DNA of 64,000 bases. Origin: Copromyces sp. CBS 386.78. Taxonomy: Eukaryota > Ascomycota > Sordariomycetes > Sordariales > Sordariaceae. Positions 23,555 to 33,720 of this stretch are shown one piece after another (within the stretch, counting starts at the first letter, position 1; every line of letters begins with the position of its first letter). The notes beneath the pieces were generated by a model. The model did not search any database. It saw only the letters and a list, made by a program, of their open reading frames with translations, and was not told the DNA's origin. The stretch covers positions 310,001 to 374,000 of the forward strand of contig MU839081.1 of the NCBI GenBank assembly GCA_030685235.1. The letters run 5' to 3'. Position numbers and translations under genes: made by a program.

Positions 23555-25387
23555 CTTGATGCATTAGGTGGTGGTGTACTGGCTCGAGGGATGTGTGGGT
23601 GAGGCTCATAGATGTTCAATAAGAATATTCTTCTAAGGATGCACAGGAATGGGATGGAGTGGTTGTGGATGCGGTGCTGGTTTAAAGGAGCTCGCGGGCG
23701 GGAATTACAGAGGGCATCAGGGTGGAAGCCAGACGCCACCTGGATAAGCCGACCTGCGACTTGCGAAAGGCTTTACTACCTACTGTTGCCTTCTTGTACG
23801 ACCCACAGTCTCTTCCATGACGGCAAGAGCCAACATCCATCCTTCTTTCCCCTTCTCGTCAGGTTTAGTCCAGTACCCTAGAGGTACCTTTCTCGGCTGC
23901 CTGGTTCACATATGACCTCTATAGTGGTGAGTGTCGCCAGTTGCCTTTCAACTGCGCCTCACATCATTTTATCCTTCTTGACCTTCTGCGGTTCAATTCG
24001 CACGATTCTCCGTATTCTGCGCATTGCGTCCTCTGACTTAATTATCCATGCCTCATAGGCCAGAATCACTTATACCTTCACGATTTTATACGAACCACCG
24101 GAAATAAAAGGGCAAAAAAATAGTGACAAACCAGTTGACCCGACCGGAAATGCGATCTGTATTCTTCCCCCCCAGTTCGGTCAAGACACTCAGTCTACTA
24201 CACTTAGACGGTATCTTCCTGGAAGCCTTCTTCTCCTTCCAATGCTGCGTTTTGTTTTTTAATTCCCGTGTTTCCCTCGAGCTGCCGTCACTAGAGCTTG
24301 CTGCTAGCTCTAGCCACAGTCACGAGGGTTGAAGAATATCGCATTTCCTAGGGAATATCCCTCAGGTCGCGGAAGGGAGGCTTATTTGAAGGTTAATCAA
24401 GGTTCAGATTTCCCCAGTTCCCACAAAATCTCGCTCAACAAGTGCTCAGTGTGTGATTCGAACTCCCTGCGTCTTGCGAGCCCCCAGTCCCCTCAAAGGT
24501 TTTGGCAGTAGCGGCCGAACGATAAACCGCTACGCCATCTGAACAGTTTTGTGGCCGGGTAGCTTGGTTTGTCTTGTGGTGGAAGGAGGGGATGGGGGAT
24601 AAGGTTATAAAGGGCGGTGCCTTGAAGGGCGGGAAGGTGGTCTGGTAGGTTTGGGAAGGGGCGAGGCTTCCCTGCATGGATGGGCGGTTGCTGTCGGTTG
24701 AAGCCTTTTGTCATCTGAGCTCAATATCAAACGGCTTCATTATGTATAACGTGCACTATAGCCACAACCGCCAAACTTTCCGGTAAAAGATAGACGATAT
24801 TCTACTTGCAAGGCAGAACTCGTATTGCACACTATTCTATATAGCTAATGTTAACCCTGTGACATTCATTCTCTTCAAAATAAGACAATCAAGCAGTTGA
24901 TGGGAAGCACAGTTACCTTAACCGATACCGCTTGTTCGTACACTACTGTTCCTGTCCTTCTCAAGGCACAACAGGTGGGAGTGATGCCAGGTTCCCTTCT
25001 TTGCCCTCGTTTAACGTTTGGAGAGGCATCATGCATTCATACTCGACCTGATCAGCCATCAGCGAACAACTCCAGATAAGTCTCGTTACCCAACCTGAAC
25101 AAATCCTGCTCCATAAGCAGACGTAGAAAAACAGGAAATATGGTATCGTACCTTCGTTAGAGAATGAAAGCGAAATACTTTCGGACCAGGGATATGAGCA
25201 GTGTGTCAAAGCAGATAGAATATCTCTAAGATCGTATGTACGCATCATATGCTATTAAAACCATGGGGTACATGACTGAATGTGCTGACTGCTATGTTCT
25301 TTCTATTGGTCCTTGTACAAATTCAATGCCGCCCCTGTTACCTCTTCACTACCTCCGTATGTACCTCGCAACATGCTGCTGAGCCCT
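23555..25387. other. Intergenic region between two minus-strand genes
   Basis: 1.8 kb holding the promoter of the 21,296-23,554 gene and the 3' region of the DUF6604-like gene. Apart from the tRNA-like stretch at 24,443-24,544, nothing coding or structural is convincing. Confidence 0.5.
24443..24544 (-). pseudogene. tRNA-like sequence, probable degenerate class II tRNA
   Basis: On the minus strand GTTCAGA pairs in six of seven positions with ACTGAGC about 90 bases later, followed by a discriminator A. TGGCGTAGCGG fits the A box, a three-pair D stem as in Leu/Ser tRNAs can form, and AGTTCGAATCA resembles the B box. However the T stem pairs only three of five, there is no clear anticodon loop with T33, and the 102-nt length needs a long variable arm plus an intron. 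I read it as a tRNA-derived pseudogene; an intron-containing tRNA is possible. Confidence 0.4.
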
Positions 25388-28300
25388 TTACATAACGGAA
25401 CATTGATCCATATCTGGGGCAACAGGGCCGGAAGTACCACCTGACCTGAAGGACTTGTTAGGCCGGGGATCTTTTGCCAGCTTCTCAGCCGCAAACTCAA
25501 TATCGTCCCAGTAGATGAACTGCAAAAACCCTGCCCGGGGGCTTGTGAAAACATCAGCCATGACCTTCAAGCATTCCCGATCTTGCTCAACCATGGCCAA
25601 CAGCGTCAAGGTCATACGCTTCTGTTTCGCGGCCGGGCCGAGGGCCTCCTTGTACGCGCGCACCCAAAGCGGGTTCCTCTTCTTCTCCAGCTCCTCCTCG
25701 ATCCTCATGAAGGTCATGTAGAAGATCGCGGCCGTCCAGAGGAAGTTTAGGGCCGACAGCGGACGCTCGCCCGAGATGTCCGCTTGGATGTCCATCTTCA
25801 TGAAATCAAGCATGTCGCGGTCGGCAAAGTCGACGTATTCGCCTCCCGCAGCCATACGCACCTTACGCGTGGAGCGCAAATCGGGCCGATCGAGGTAGGC
25901 ATGGGAGTAACCGGGCGCCATGGCGTTGGCGACCCGCTCATGGGGGATCTCGTTCGCCTTCCTGATGTTCTCGGCCCGGACCTTTTCGATCGTCTTCGTC
26001 ATTTGGAACATATTTTCCTCGCTCATGCCCTGGGCTTTAGCCCTCTTAGTGATGTCTGTTTCGTCGATACGTTTCTTGCCCGTGACAGGATCAGTAATGT
26101 GCTTTGTATGGGCGATGCGGAGCATGCCCAGCACCGAGGGGAAAGCAACATCGGTATCGGGAATGCGGTCGATGTTCCAGCCCGCTTCGCGTAAGATGAC
26201 GAGAGTGGACTTTTTCCGGAAAAAGTTATTGACTCGGGGGCTCATGATCCCATGGATGTCTGCTGCCGAGGCAGCAGCATCTCTCACTCGTTGCCTCTCC
26301 CTCGGGGGGCCACGTCGATCCACCATTGCTTTCAACACCTTGTCGTAGTTCGCAATAGGCGGCTTTCCGTCGGGGAAGAAGCATTCTGCGAAAAGCTCCT
26401 GCAGAGTTGCGAATAGGCCAATCGGCTTGTTGATATATCCTTCTTGAACTAACATGTTGTGCAAGTGTAGCAGCATCATGGGCTCGGGGATGTGATCCCA
26501 GAGCATCATCCCGGATATGTACGCCAGCTCCAGCCCTTCCTCGAGACCGACACCGCAAAGGAAGGGCGAGTACTCCCACAGTCCGTTAGGATTAACGTGA
26601 GAGAAGCGGGAAGGAGGGATAGTGTTGAGACCGTACATGTACTTGGATTCGCCGAGCCAATCGATATAATCAAGGTCGAATCCCTCGAGAACTTGGTGAT
26701 TAGTTTCATGCCGCCTCATGTCGCCATGCAGTGCGCCATCTCTCTCAAAGAGCTGCTTTAGAACGTCGAATGCCTGAAGGACGCCGCGACCGTCACGCGT
26801 AACCTCGCGATCCAAAAACAGGTCGACATCGCGCCGCGGGCGGAATCTATAGCTGGGCGGCGGTGCAACGACAATATCACCCTTGAAGATGTGATGTGCC
26901 CAGCCTCTGGTCACAGTCAGCGAATCGACGATGCATTGCAGTTGGAAGACATGATGGGGAAGTATACGGTCTCGGACGTCAGTACCAGGCTTCTGCATGG
27001 CCAGAGAGGTCACGAAACCAGCAAACTCGTTGAGCCCATACAGTCTCCGATGCCGATGCCATGGGCCCTTTGGAGACCAGTCAACCTTTTCGTACAAATG
27101 CTTCTCTCCCCGTTGATTGTTACGTTGAACCACAATGGACGAAAAGACATTGACCAGGTCGTACAGCCAGTTGATAGTGTATGACCGACGCCACCTAATA
27201 CGCTCTTCCTTGGTAGCGTGCCTCAAGTCAAAGTTAGGATCCCAGTTCCTAATCTCTTCCAGCATCCGTTTAGTCGGCTTGCCCGCTCGCGTCTTTTGGA
27301 AATCGGTAACGAAGTCAAGAAGATCGCGGTAGGCATGAATCAGGAAATGCTCCTTGATATCTACGGCCTGGTCTTCCTTACTCGCTAAAGTCTTGCTGCC
27401 TGGCTCGAAAGTCATCAGGGAGATGGTAAACATGCCCTGCGCCTTGTCCACATTCCCCCGGGTAATAGTATTCATGACAGTCTCATAGGAGTCATGGTCG
27501 GGAAAATCGACAAACATCTCGGCTGCAGAGCGCTGGATCATGGCGATGGCTATGTTGGAAAGGGCACCTGCCACTGCACTATTGAGCCCTTCGTAGGCCA
27601 CCTCGCGCCAGATGCTTTGCAGGTAGCTTCGGAGGGTCATGCATTGCTTGAGCAGATCGTAAACAGCCATGAGGTAGTCCGTAATGATGCCATCTTGATC
27701 TTGGATAATGCGATAGCTCTCCAGGGGTACACCTTCGAGAGATTCTTCCTTGGGGGGCGCAGCTTTGGCCTTTGAACTCTTCTTGGCTTTGCCCTTCTTG
27801 CCCTTCTTGCCCTTGCCTGGCTTGGCTTGTCTGCGTTGGCGCGGGAGGTTAATGTCGACTTCCTGAGGTCCTTCCTGATCAGAGGCATCATTGGCTTCTG
27901 CAGACCCATGAATCTCAAGGGCACCGAATCTGTTGGCGAGCAAGCGATCGAGTTCTTCCTTGGCGTGCTCGGTGTCGGCCAGAAAGCCTGCCTCGTCAAA
28001 AGAGGAATCGGGCTTCCAATTTTGACCACCCAGAGCATCAAACGATTCTTTCAAAGCGTCAATAAAGCGCTTGTGGGAAGCATTGCTCTTCTCGACATCC
28101 GGGTCAGGAGTCCTGGCTGTCATCTGCTGGAAAGCGGCATGGGCAGCTGTTCTTGCCTCAATGACGGACTCGAAGAGGGCGAGAATAGTCGAGGGAACAT
28201 TGTTGATGTGCTTGCCCACGAACTTGGAAAGGGAAATCAGGCCTGCCACGGTGATCCCTGCCGAGGTGAGAGGCAACATAGGGGCGCCATCTATTCCATC

Positions 28301-28420
28301 CAGAGGGCTATCGGACGCTGCCAGGGACTTAATGATGGAATTGGATGTTTGCACAATCCAGTAGATGAGATAACTGGTGTCGCGCTTGTACGCTAGGTAC
28401 GAGTTGCGCGTGGGCGCCAT
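25388..28420 (-). CDS. DUF6604-like fungal protein of unknown function
   Basis: A single exon of 1010 residues. The N-terminus (NSYLAYKRDTSYLIYWIVQT) is the hallmark, as I remember it, of the fungal DUF6604 domain, usually found at the start of large proteins without a known activity. A Lys/Gly-rich stretch (KPGKGKKGKKGKAKK) lies at about residues 200-220 and could bind nucleic acid or act as a nuclear signal; this is inference. The remaining 750 residues look globular, largely helical and rich in Trp and Arg, with no catalytic motif I can name. No signal peptide is seen; the short hydrophobic stretch near residues 50-65 (ITVAGLISLSKFVG) is weak. Its length and intact frame indicate a working gene. 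The promoter should lie in 28,421-29,000. Confidence 0.85.
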   Translation of the reverse strand: MAPTRNSYLAYKRDTSYLIYWIVQTSNSIIKSLAASDSPLDGIDGAPMLPLTSAGITVAGLISLSKFVGKHINNVPSTILALFESVIEARTAAHAAFQQMTARTPDPDVEKSNASHKRFIDALKESFDALGGQNWKPDSSFDEAGFLADTEHAKEELDRLLANRFGALEIHGSAEANDASDQEGPQEVDINLPRQRRQAKPGKGKKGKKGKAKKSSKAKAAPPKEESLEGVPLESYRIIQDQDGIITDYLMAVYDLLKQCMTLRSYLQSIWREVAYEGLNSAVAGALSNIAIAMIQRSAAEMFVDFPDHDSYETVMNTITRGNVDKAQGMFTISLMTFEPGSKTLASKEDQAVDIKEHFLIHAYRDLLDFVTDFQKTRAGKPTKRMLEEIRNWDPNFDLRHATKEERIRWRRSYTINWLYDLVNVFSSIVVQRNNQRGEKHLYEKVDWSPKGPWHRHRRLYGLNEFAGFVTSLAMQKPGTDVRDRILPHHVFQLQCIVDSLTVTRGWAHHIFKGDIVVAPPPSYRFRPRRDVDLFLDREVTRDGRGVLQAFDVLKQLFERDGALHGDMRRHETNHQVLEGFDLDYIDWLGESKYMYGLNTIPPSRFSHVNPNGLWEYSPFLCGVGLEEGLELAYISGMMLWDHIPEPMMLLHLHNMLVQEGYINKPIGLFATLQELFAECFFPDGKPPIANYDKVLKAMVDRRGPPRERQRVRDAAASAADIHGIMSPRVNNFFRKKSTLVILREAGWNIDRIPDTDVAFPSVLGMLRIAHTKHITDPVTGKKRIDETDITKRAKAQGMSEENMFQMTKTIEKVRAENIRKANEIPHERVANAMAPGYSHAYLDRPDLRSTRKVRMAAGGEYVDFADRDMLDFMKMDIQADISGERPLSALNFLWTAAIFYMTFMRIEEELEKKRNPLWVRAYKEALGPAAKQKRMTLTLLAMVEQDRECLKVMADVFTSPRAGFLQFIYWDDIEFAAEKLAKDPRPNKSFRSGGTSGPVAPDMDQCSVM

Positions 28421-29909
28421 GGTACTAGAGCGCTGCGATGACTGATGGTGGATAGAAAAGGGGAGTGGGTTGAAAGGGTATTATCCTGAGAATATGTAGA
28501 ATAAGAGGGGGAAATGGTGTGGGCGTAGGTACTGCTGGTGTTGGAGGCTGGAAAAGGCGACAACGAAAGGGTTGATTGGAGTTTGTCTAACGGAAGAGGA
28601 AAAACGGAAACCAGGGCGGCCTAAATACCTGGAAGGCGTGTGCCAGTGAATGGGCAAGGCCTACCTAGTGAATGGGCGGCCCAGGGCACGGACTTCCAAC
28701 AGCTGGGCTTGTTTATGCCGCAAAGTGAAGAGAGATGCAACAGCTCTGTCCAAAGTGGAATGTTGGATGCAGCTCGTTGCGTCTTTTCTGTAGAATCTGT
28801 GCTATGTTCAGAAGCCTAGTATGCCAGTAACAGTAAGGAAGTTTGTATGGCAGTAAGCAACGGCATACTGCCGTGTTTTCTGCGTTCGGCTGTTTTCCAG
28901 TAAAAATCTGCAAGTCGCTGCACTTCCCCCAATAACTCAGCTTCTGTAACGGTTTTCACGAGGCTCTTTAGAGGTAGTGACTCGAAACATCCAAGCGTGT
29001 GGGTGAATGGGAAGTAAGAGGTTTCAATGCAAAAGGTCGGTCTTATCCAGAATTGCCCGAGATTTTCAGGATGTTTTTGGCCTACGTCGATGCATTCGAT
29101 AGATCGTATACTTGCCACCACTGCATGTGAAAGGGTAGCTAAGTACCTCTTAAGTGTAGGGAAGGTGTCATGCAAAGACCCAGATCAACAAACAGAGAAG
29201 AAGTGACGACGGAATACGCGGGGGGGAAAAGAGCAATTCTCAGCAACGTACAAGTAACTTCCCTTTGGGTGCGAACGCGGGCGAGGTAGGAAGGCCCGGC
29301 CGGGATGGCGGGGAGATTGGGTCCGGACCGAAGTTGGTCCACTGACGGAACCGGGCCGGGACCTCCTTGATCCAACCTGTACAACTCCCTTGGAACCTTG
29401 CCCATCTCATCTCAACATCTCTGTGCAGACGGCTTCATCCTCTTTATACTCTTTAAAGAAAAAACATATAGAGAATGCCACAGTTAAACAGTAGACGGAA
29501 AATACAATGAACTGATACCACTTGTGTCTAAGCCCTTGCTCCCGTACTTATGCTCGCGTGAGGCTATCTCACTTGTACATATGGGGCACTGTTGCCTGGC
29601 GAGGCAAGACTCTTGTTTTATTGGAAACCTGAGTGACCTCTACCGATCCTCTGCGATGAAAGTTGCGAGGCAAAAGGACGAGACGGAGGGACGGGAATCC
29701 TGGCTTTGGAGTAAGCAGTCAAAGGAGCACTGCAATGAGTTGGAAACAGTCTGTCTCCAGCAATCAACTTCGTGGTATCGATTCAAATATCCTAGATCTA
29801 CATATCCTGTCATTTTGCTTAGAATACGACAACCTCAATACACTCCCACCCCAAACATCAAACAAACCTCGCATGAAAGAAGAAGAACCTGTTTTCACAT
29901 CACAGAATC
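28421..29909. other. Intergenic region upstream of the DUF6604-like gene
   Basis: About 1.5 kb between the start of one minus-strand gene and the stop of the next. It includes a GC-rich patch at 29,260-29,370 with GGCCCGGCCGGG and CCGGGCCGGG, and a short repeat AGTGAATGGGC at about 28,645 and 28,668. No coding sequence is convincing. Confidence 0.45.
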
Positions 29910-31300
29910 TTACACAAAGGCCTGAACACCAGTGATGGCCCTTCCCAGAATGAGACCTGAAAAAAACAAAAAACAGTCAGCATCTTTTGCACTTCACTTG
30001 ACGCATTTCACCCATTCGGAAGGTCAACAAACTCACTGTGAATATCACTCTGGCCCTCATAAGTCTGCGTAACATACAAGTTGGCCACCACACGGCCAAT
30101 ATGGTACTCATCCGACACGGCGTTACCACCAAAGATCTCCTGCAGAGTACGGGCATGGTAGAGGGCACGATCGCAGTTCTGGCGCTTGATCATGCTGATC
30201 ATCTCGGGCGTGGCCTTGCCCTCGTCCTTGAGGCGGCCGACCTGAATAGCCGCCAGGGTGCCATAAGCAACATCGGTGGCCGCCTCAGCCAGCTTCTTTT
30301 GGACCAGCTGGTACTTGGCTAGCGGGTTGCCCTTGAACTGCTTGCGCTCTAGGGCGTAGGTGCGCGCGCGCGCGAGACAGTCCTCGAGCGTGCCCATCAT
30401 GCCAAAGGCGATGCCGTAGCGGGCGCTGTTGAGGCACGTGAAGGGACCTTTCAGGCCTTCGACCTCGGGGAACATGTTCTCCTTGGGCACAGGGCAGTTG
30501 TCTAGCTGGATCATGCCCGTGATGGAGGCACGCAGACCCGTCTTGTTCTTGATCTGGGGGGTCTCGAGCGTACCCGGGGGGCAGGCGGACCGCTCAACCA
30601 AGAAGCCACGGATCTTGCCCGTCTCTTGCAGCTTGGCCCAAACAACCAGGACATCGGCGATGGGGGAGTTGGTGATCCAGGTCTTGGCACCGCTGAGCAG
30701 GTAGACGTCCTTCTTGGTAGGATGAGGACGGGCGACGGTCTCCATGGAGCCCGGATCGGAGCCGTGGTTGGGCTCGGTCAGGCCAAAGGCGCCGATGATC
30801 TTGCCCTTGGCCATGCCGGGCAGGAAACGCTCCTTTTGCTCGGCGGTGCCGAAGTCGTTGATGGGGCCCATGACGAGCGAGGACTGGACCGACATGCCGC
30901 TACGGTAGCCGCTGTCGACACGCTCGACGGCGCGGGTGATCAGACCGCTGGCCACGGAGGAGACGCCGGCGCAGCCGTAGCCCTCGATGGTGGCGCCCAG
31001 CAGGCCCATGTCACCCATCTCCTCGAGGATCTTGGGGTCGTAGTGCTCATCGCGGTAGGCCTGCAGCACGCGGGGTAAAAGCTGTTCCTGGCAGTAACGC
31101 TCGGCCGTCTCACCGATGGCAATCTCGTCCTCGGTCAGGAGAGATTTGTGGTTGAGAGGGTCTTCCCAGTTGAAGGAGGGAGCGCTGGAGGTGGCAGAGG
31201 CAAAGGCACGGATCGAGGGAGTGGTTACGTTGGTGCGCGGCGCCGAGAAGGCCTGTCGCAGAAGCCCTTGAGGGCATCTCCTGGCGAGAATCCGAGACAT
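29910..31300 (-). CDS. Glutaryl-CoA dehydrogenase, mitochondrial
   Basis: An FAD enzyme that oxidises and decarboxylates glutaryl-CoA to crotonyl-CoA in lysine and tryptophan breakdown. Exons 31300-30037 and 29956-29910 join in phase 1 (GQSDIH-SLILGRAITG) to give 436 residues. The first 35 or so residues (MSRILARRCPQGLLRQAF..) are Arg-rich without acids, a mitochondrial targeting sequence. FAD/substrate motifs FGLTEPNHGSDPGSM and KTWITNSPIADV are present; the catalytic base is Glu415 in TYEGQSDIH, as in human GCDH. The tiny last exon (47 nt) supplies the conserved end LILGRAITGVQAF. The frame extends 19 codons upstream of 31300, but that extension is hydrophobic and Pro-rich, so MSRIL is the better start. 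An 11-G tract (C on the mRNA strand) lies 17-27 bases upstream of it. Confidence 0.93.
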
Positions 31301-32717
31301 GTTGATGAGAACAACCGGGGGGGGGGGTATCGAACAATAAAAAGAAAGGCTTGTCACTTGGCCAATTTACACTTCAAGATATGTTACGTCAGCCTTTATT
31401 TATAAAAGTTCCCAATCCAGATTTTCAAATAAAGACATGAAGTCCGCAGCGGCCTCGGTGCATCTCCGCCCGCGAAGGGGTAATATTTTCCACTATTGTT
31501 GTAGCATCAAAGGCGCTATCTCCCCCGCTGTGAGGAGCTGTGGGCCACTGAGTCACGGCCCCCTCCTGGACCGCCATTTGCCGAGCATTCCGATTCCCAC
31601 TATTCAAGCTTCCCGAGGCACTTTGGCTGGGTTGGGTTAGGGTTGTACGTGTACATCTGGAAAAGGGGTATCAAAACAAACCTAACCCGAGTCAGACAAA
31701 CGTTGAGCCAAGAGGTGATGGGGATCAGACTGAAATCAGGAACACTTGCAGGGGTTGGGAAAAGATGTCCGCGCATTTCTGGTGATTTTTTAATGGACTA
31801 TAGAACTAGAATACAACGTCAATGCCAAACAACCGAAAGGCAAGACAAAGAGAAGAGCACCCGTATTGCTCGGCTTTGCCTCGATCAGCAAATAGAGAAA
31901 GGGTCTAAGTCTAGACACAAGCGATATCAGCTTTTACCTACAACTACTTGATTGCTTTATCTAAAGAGAATGAACGCAGTGCTTCACACCAAGTAAATCG
32001 AAGGCAGGAAAATCAGGTATGAGTAAAGTTCGAAGTCACGACTTGAGTTGCAAACTTGTTTTCGTCGCTTGTAGTAAATCTCGTTCGGGAAGCGACTTTT
32101 TGGTTTGGTGGTTCTTGTCCAGATCATATGAACTCCGATTAAATCCCAGCAAACAAACTATTTCGAATCTGGATAAAACACGTCAAATGACGGCGGGGTT
32201 ATCAAGTGAGCCAAGTACTATTTTGGACCTGACTTGACTTGACTCAATTTGTGTGAAGCACCGAGTGGATCTGTGATATCTAAATGCTGAATGAAAGGTA
32301 AAGAATAGTCGTAATTGCCGAGTCATCAACACGATGGAAATACGCTACTTTTCCCCTTAGTGGTGGTGTTTTGATGTCGTCTCGTGCTTACCCAGATCTT
32401 GACTGTCAGATGGGGATGCCACCCAGATCACGACTTCACAAGCATGTTTGATAGTACTGCTGCGACAGTCAGTCATTTGGCACCAAGCCTCAGCAGTTCG
32501 ACTTCGTTCTAGACTGGACAGTTTGGACGCTCTAGACGGCCGCGATACCTTACCTCTACGCACACTGCCCATCGTGGCAAACATGACCAGCTTCTCGTTG
32601 CGAATTCATCACCTACATAAGGCCCCAACAGTGGCACTTCAGTCAGCCAAAGCCTAACCAGTACAGCAACCCAGTTTTTTTTCTATTCCCATCGATTCCA
32701 GAAGAGAAAGAGCCAAT
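31301..32717. promoter_or_regulatory. Divergent upstream region of glutaryl-CoA dehydrogenase and the 89-residue gene
   Basis: 1.4 kb between two divergent starts, so both promoters should be here. It contains the G11 tract at 31,317-31,327 and nothing else clearly structured. Short open frames on both strands lack any resemblance to known proteins. Confidence 0.5.
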
Positions 32718-32987
32718 ATGTGCGGCAAACTTAAAATCAAGTACGAATGTCCCGACTGCTCCGAGGTGGTCTCGTCCAGCATCGACAGCCTGAAGTGCAT
32801 AAAGGCGAAAAGCTGGGGCGACTGTGGTAGTATCACTTCCGACAACAGGGAGGTCAGCAAGCGGGCCGACAAGATATGCAGGAGCTGCCAGAGGAAGAAG
32901 GACGAGGAGGAGAGGAAGAAGAAAAGAGAGAGGGAGGCAGCCGCAGCGAGGGCGGCCGCTTCGAGCGGTCCTCCGAGTTATTGGTAG
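32718..32987 (+). CDS. Small cysteine-containing protein, possible zinc binder
   Basis: I do not recognise a named family. The single exon encodes 89 residues. Cysteines fall at 2, 11, 14, 27, 36, 54 and 57, giving CPDC at 11-14 and CRSC at 54-57 as two CxxC pairs, which suggests one structural zinc site; this is inference. From about residue 58 the protein is a charged Lys/Glu/Arg helix followed by an Ala run. Similar short fungal proteins with this layout are common but uncharacterised. The ATG is the first in frame, and the pattern of conserved-looking Cys makes a chance frame unlikely. No signal peptide. Confidence 0.6.
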   Translation: MCGKLKIKYECPDCSEVVSSSIDSLKCIKAKSWGDCGSITSDNREVSKRADKICRSCQRKKDEEERKKKREREAAAARAAASSGPPSYW

Positions 32988-33100
32988 GTAGTGGTAGTTG
33001 TTACCTGTACTTTGAGTACAGTGAGTAAGTAGGTATGGTTGAGAGGTAGAAGGAACTGAAGTAAGGAAAGAAGGAATGATGAGAAGACTAATTTATCCGT

Positions 33101-33720
33101 TCACAACGATGGAACCACATACTCTTCCCAGCTGGCACCATCCGCCCGCGGTTGCCGTGACAAGGGCGGTGCCTTTGCCTGGTGGTGTGACTGTTTGTAG
33201 CCCGGCCGCTCGTCAGAATAAGGTAGTTCCATGTGTGAAGAAGCCTTTGGAGTTGTCGTTCATGCCAGTGTTTGATGTCGTCGGGTTTTTTGTTCCGCAC
33301 CATCTAAATGGATCTGATGGCCGATGCATTCGAGCTTCTTGGTCTTGTATCCATATTGAAGTAGTTGACTCGGACCCGACTCTTTTGTGTTCTGTGCTGA
33401 TCCGCTTTGTGTGGGTTGTTTGTTGAATTCATGGCAAGGACGTCGAGCAATCCGCATTGCAACTGCCAGCATCAACACCATAGAACCACACTACTCTTCC
33501 CACCATCCACCCGCGGTTGCCGTAACAAGGACGATGCCTTTGCCCGGTGGTGTGACTTGCCATGTGTGCAGCCCGACCGCTCATCAGAATAGGTGCAGTT
33601 CCATGTGTGAAGCCCGCATAGTTGCCGTAGTTGCCCTCGTTGTTGCCGTCATGTTTTCTGTTCCGCACCACCGACGAAGTCTGATGGCCGACGTATTACG
33701 GATTGGTTTGGCTCGTGGGT
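33101..33720. repeat. Diverged tandem duplication, unit about 370 bp
   Basis: The stretch from about 33,101 to 33,350 is repeated at about 33,470-33,720. Shared blocks include CCGCGGTTGCCGT, TGCCTTTGCC, GGTGGTGTGACT, TTCCATGTGTGAAG and TTCCGCACCA, in the same order, with small insertions between them; identity by eye is roughly three quarters. Each copy has a minus-strand open frame starting MVRNKK or MVRNRK (33303-33088 and 33671-33429) and sharing QRHRPC and GNRG. Whether these are expressed is unknown. Confidence 0.7.

Noticed and set aside
31301..31357. Nineteen-codon N-terminal extension of glutaryl-CoA dehydrogenase
   Set aside because: The extension crosses the G11 tract and is hydrophobic and Pro-rich; the downstream MSRIL start gives a typical mitochondrial presequence.
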